A stretch of DNA of 19,583 nt from Microcaldota archaeon (GTDB lineage: Archaea > Iainarchaeota > Iainarchaeia > JAADDC01): positions 1 through 19,583 of the forward strand of contig JALTCQ010000119.1 in assembly GCA_027074515.1 (NCBI GenBank), in the 5' to 3' direction. The position numbers and the translations under genes were made by a program. Below are positions 19,385 through 19,583 of this stretch, in pieces. The stretch's first letter is position 1, and every line of letters starts with the position of its first letter. The notes under the pieces were generated by a model. That model was given only the letters and a program-made list of their open reading frames with translations, was not told where the DNA came from and did no database searches.

Positions 19385-19583
19385 CTACTCTGCCGTTAAG
19401 TCAATCTGCTCGGGCACAATTGGCTCACCAGCCTGGCGCGCTCTCTTCTCGCGGTATTCCTTCACTCTTTCTTCCATGCGCTTGACGTCGCTCTTCAGAA
19501 CCGCACCATACACAACCTTATCCAAAGTAAGGATTAGGTCGGCAATCTGGGCACGGTTTAAGATAATATACTCCTTGCCGACC
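19385..19583 (-). CDS. Hypothetical 96-aa protein, C-terminal part and overlap copy (wraps to base 219)
   Basis: The stop TAG is at 19385-19387. Bases 19457-19583 repeat 1-127, so this piece gives the end of the same gene whose ATG is at 219. On the circle the frame is open from 219 through 1 to 19385 (96 aa). The end is a charged helix (ERVKEYREKRARQAG) and an acidic tail (PEQIDLTAE). Downstream, 19326-19384 holds only the promoter of the next leftward operon. Confidence 0.8.
   Translation of the reverse strand, partial: VGKEYIILNRAQIADLILTLDKVVYGAVLKSDVKRMEERVKEYREKRARQAGEPIVPEQIDLTAE
19457..19583. repeat. Terminal direct repeat (circular overlap), copy 2
   Basis: Exact copy of bases 1-127; see the other copy. 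The unique sequence ends at 19456. Confidence 0.95.

Overview
The window looks like the complete genome of a small circular archaeal virus, or a closely virus-like plasmid, of 19,456 bp. Bases 1-127 recur exactly as 19457-19583, and one gene reads unbroken across that join. Archaeal signals are clear. TATA boxes precede transcription units, Shine-Dalgarno sequences of the GGAGGTGA type precede internal operon genes, and seven first genes appear leaderless with their start codon about one promoter length after the TATA box. Gene content is archaeal too: a GINS-like domain, an AbrB-type regulator and a DUF2341/PKD surface protein. I see no HK97 capsid, terminase, portal, tail, integrase, DNA polymerase, tRNA gene, IS element or CRISPR array. 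A secreted, membrane-anchored spike with many small two- to four-helix membrane proteins fits an enveloped or spindle-shaped non-tailed virion, in the broad style of fuselloviruses, PAV1 or TPV1. The host cannot be named from the sequence.

Layout. A leftward replication operon (2575 through 1, continuing at 19456 to 19385) encodes an excisionase-like HTH protein, an SF3 (D5/P4-like) helicase with an MCM-like C-terminal winged helix, a GINS B-domain-like protein and a 96-aa protein. Upstream lies a 468-bp non-coding region with a symmetric GTCGCAG repeat array around AT-rich DNA (candidate origin). Next to it is a GC-rich double hairpin that starts where a TATA box predicts a transcript to begin (candidate ncRNA). 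A rightward operon of three acidic proteins (3044-3990) faces a leftward pair of strongly basic proteins (4568-3993). The rightward structural block runs 4630-10266: a 255-aa protein, the 957-aa spike, two small membrane proteins, then a 177-aa protein and a two-helix membrane protein. Leftward from 11097 are the likely major capsid protein, ending in a hairpin terminator, then a three-helix membrane protein and a ribbon-helix-helix regulator.

Rightward 11269-13482 encodes a 737-aa virion-type protein with a glycine zipper, a proline-rich stretch and a poly-lysine tail. Leftward 14200-13479 holds a capsid-protein-like four-helix protein and a small protein. Rightward 14275-15662 holds a 151-aa protein and a P-loop ATPase that may serve packaging or assembly. 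Leftward 16084-15526 is a winged-helix regulator with a small membrane protein. A 250-bp non-coding stretch with three TTGCGCCTT repeats follows. Then a palindromic operator/TATA separates a leftward two-helix membrane protein from a rightward 256-aa unknown. Finally a leftward operon (19325-17328) encodes an AbrB-type protein, a four-helix membrane protein, an RNA ligase with all nucleotidyltransferase motifs, and two small proteins.

As a whole, replication seems to rest on the SF3 helicase and GINS-like partner acting at the repeat array. Several small DNA-binding proteins (HTH, RHH, wHTH, AbrB) probably act on the shared operator-like repeats found at promoters. The spike, capsid-type membrane proteins and ATPase form the virion module. 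Space is used tightly: stop/start codons overlap, promoters are shared, and lysine-rich C-terminal codons of one gene double as T-rich terminators for the opposing gene.
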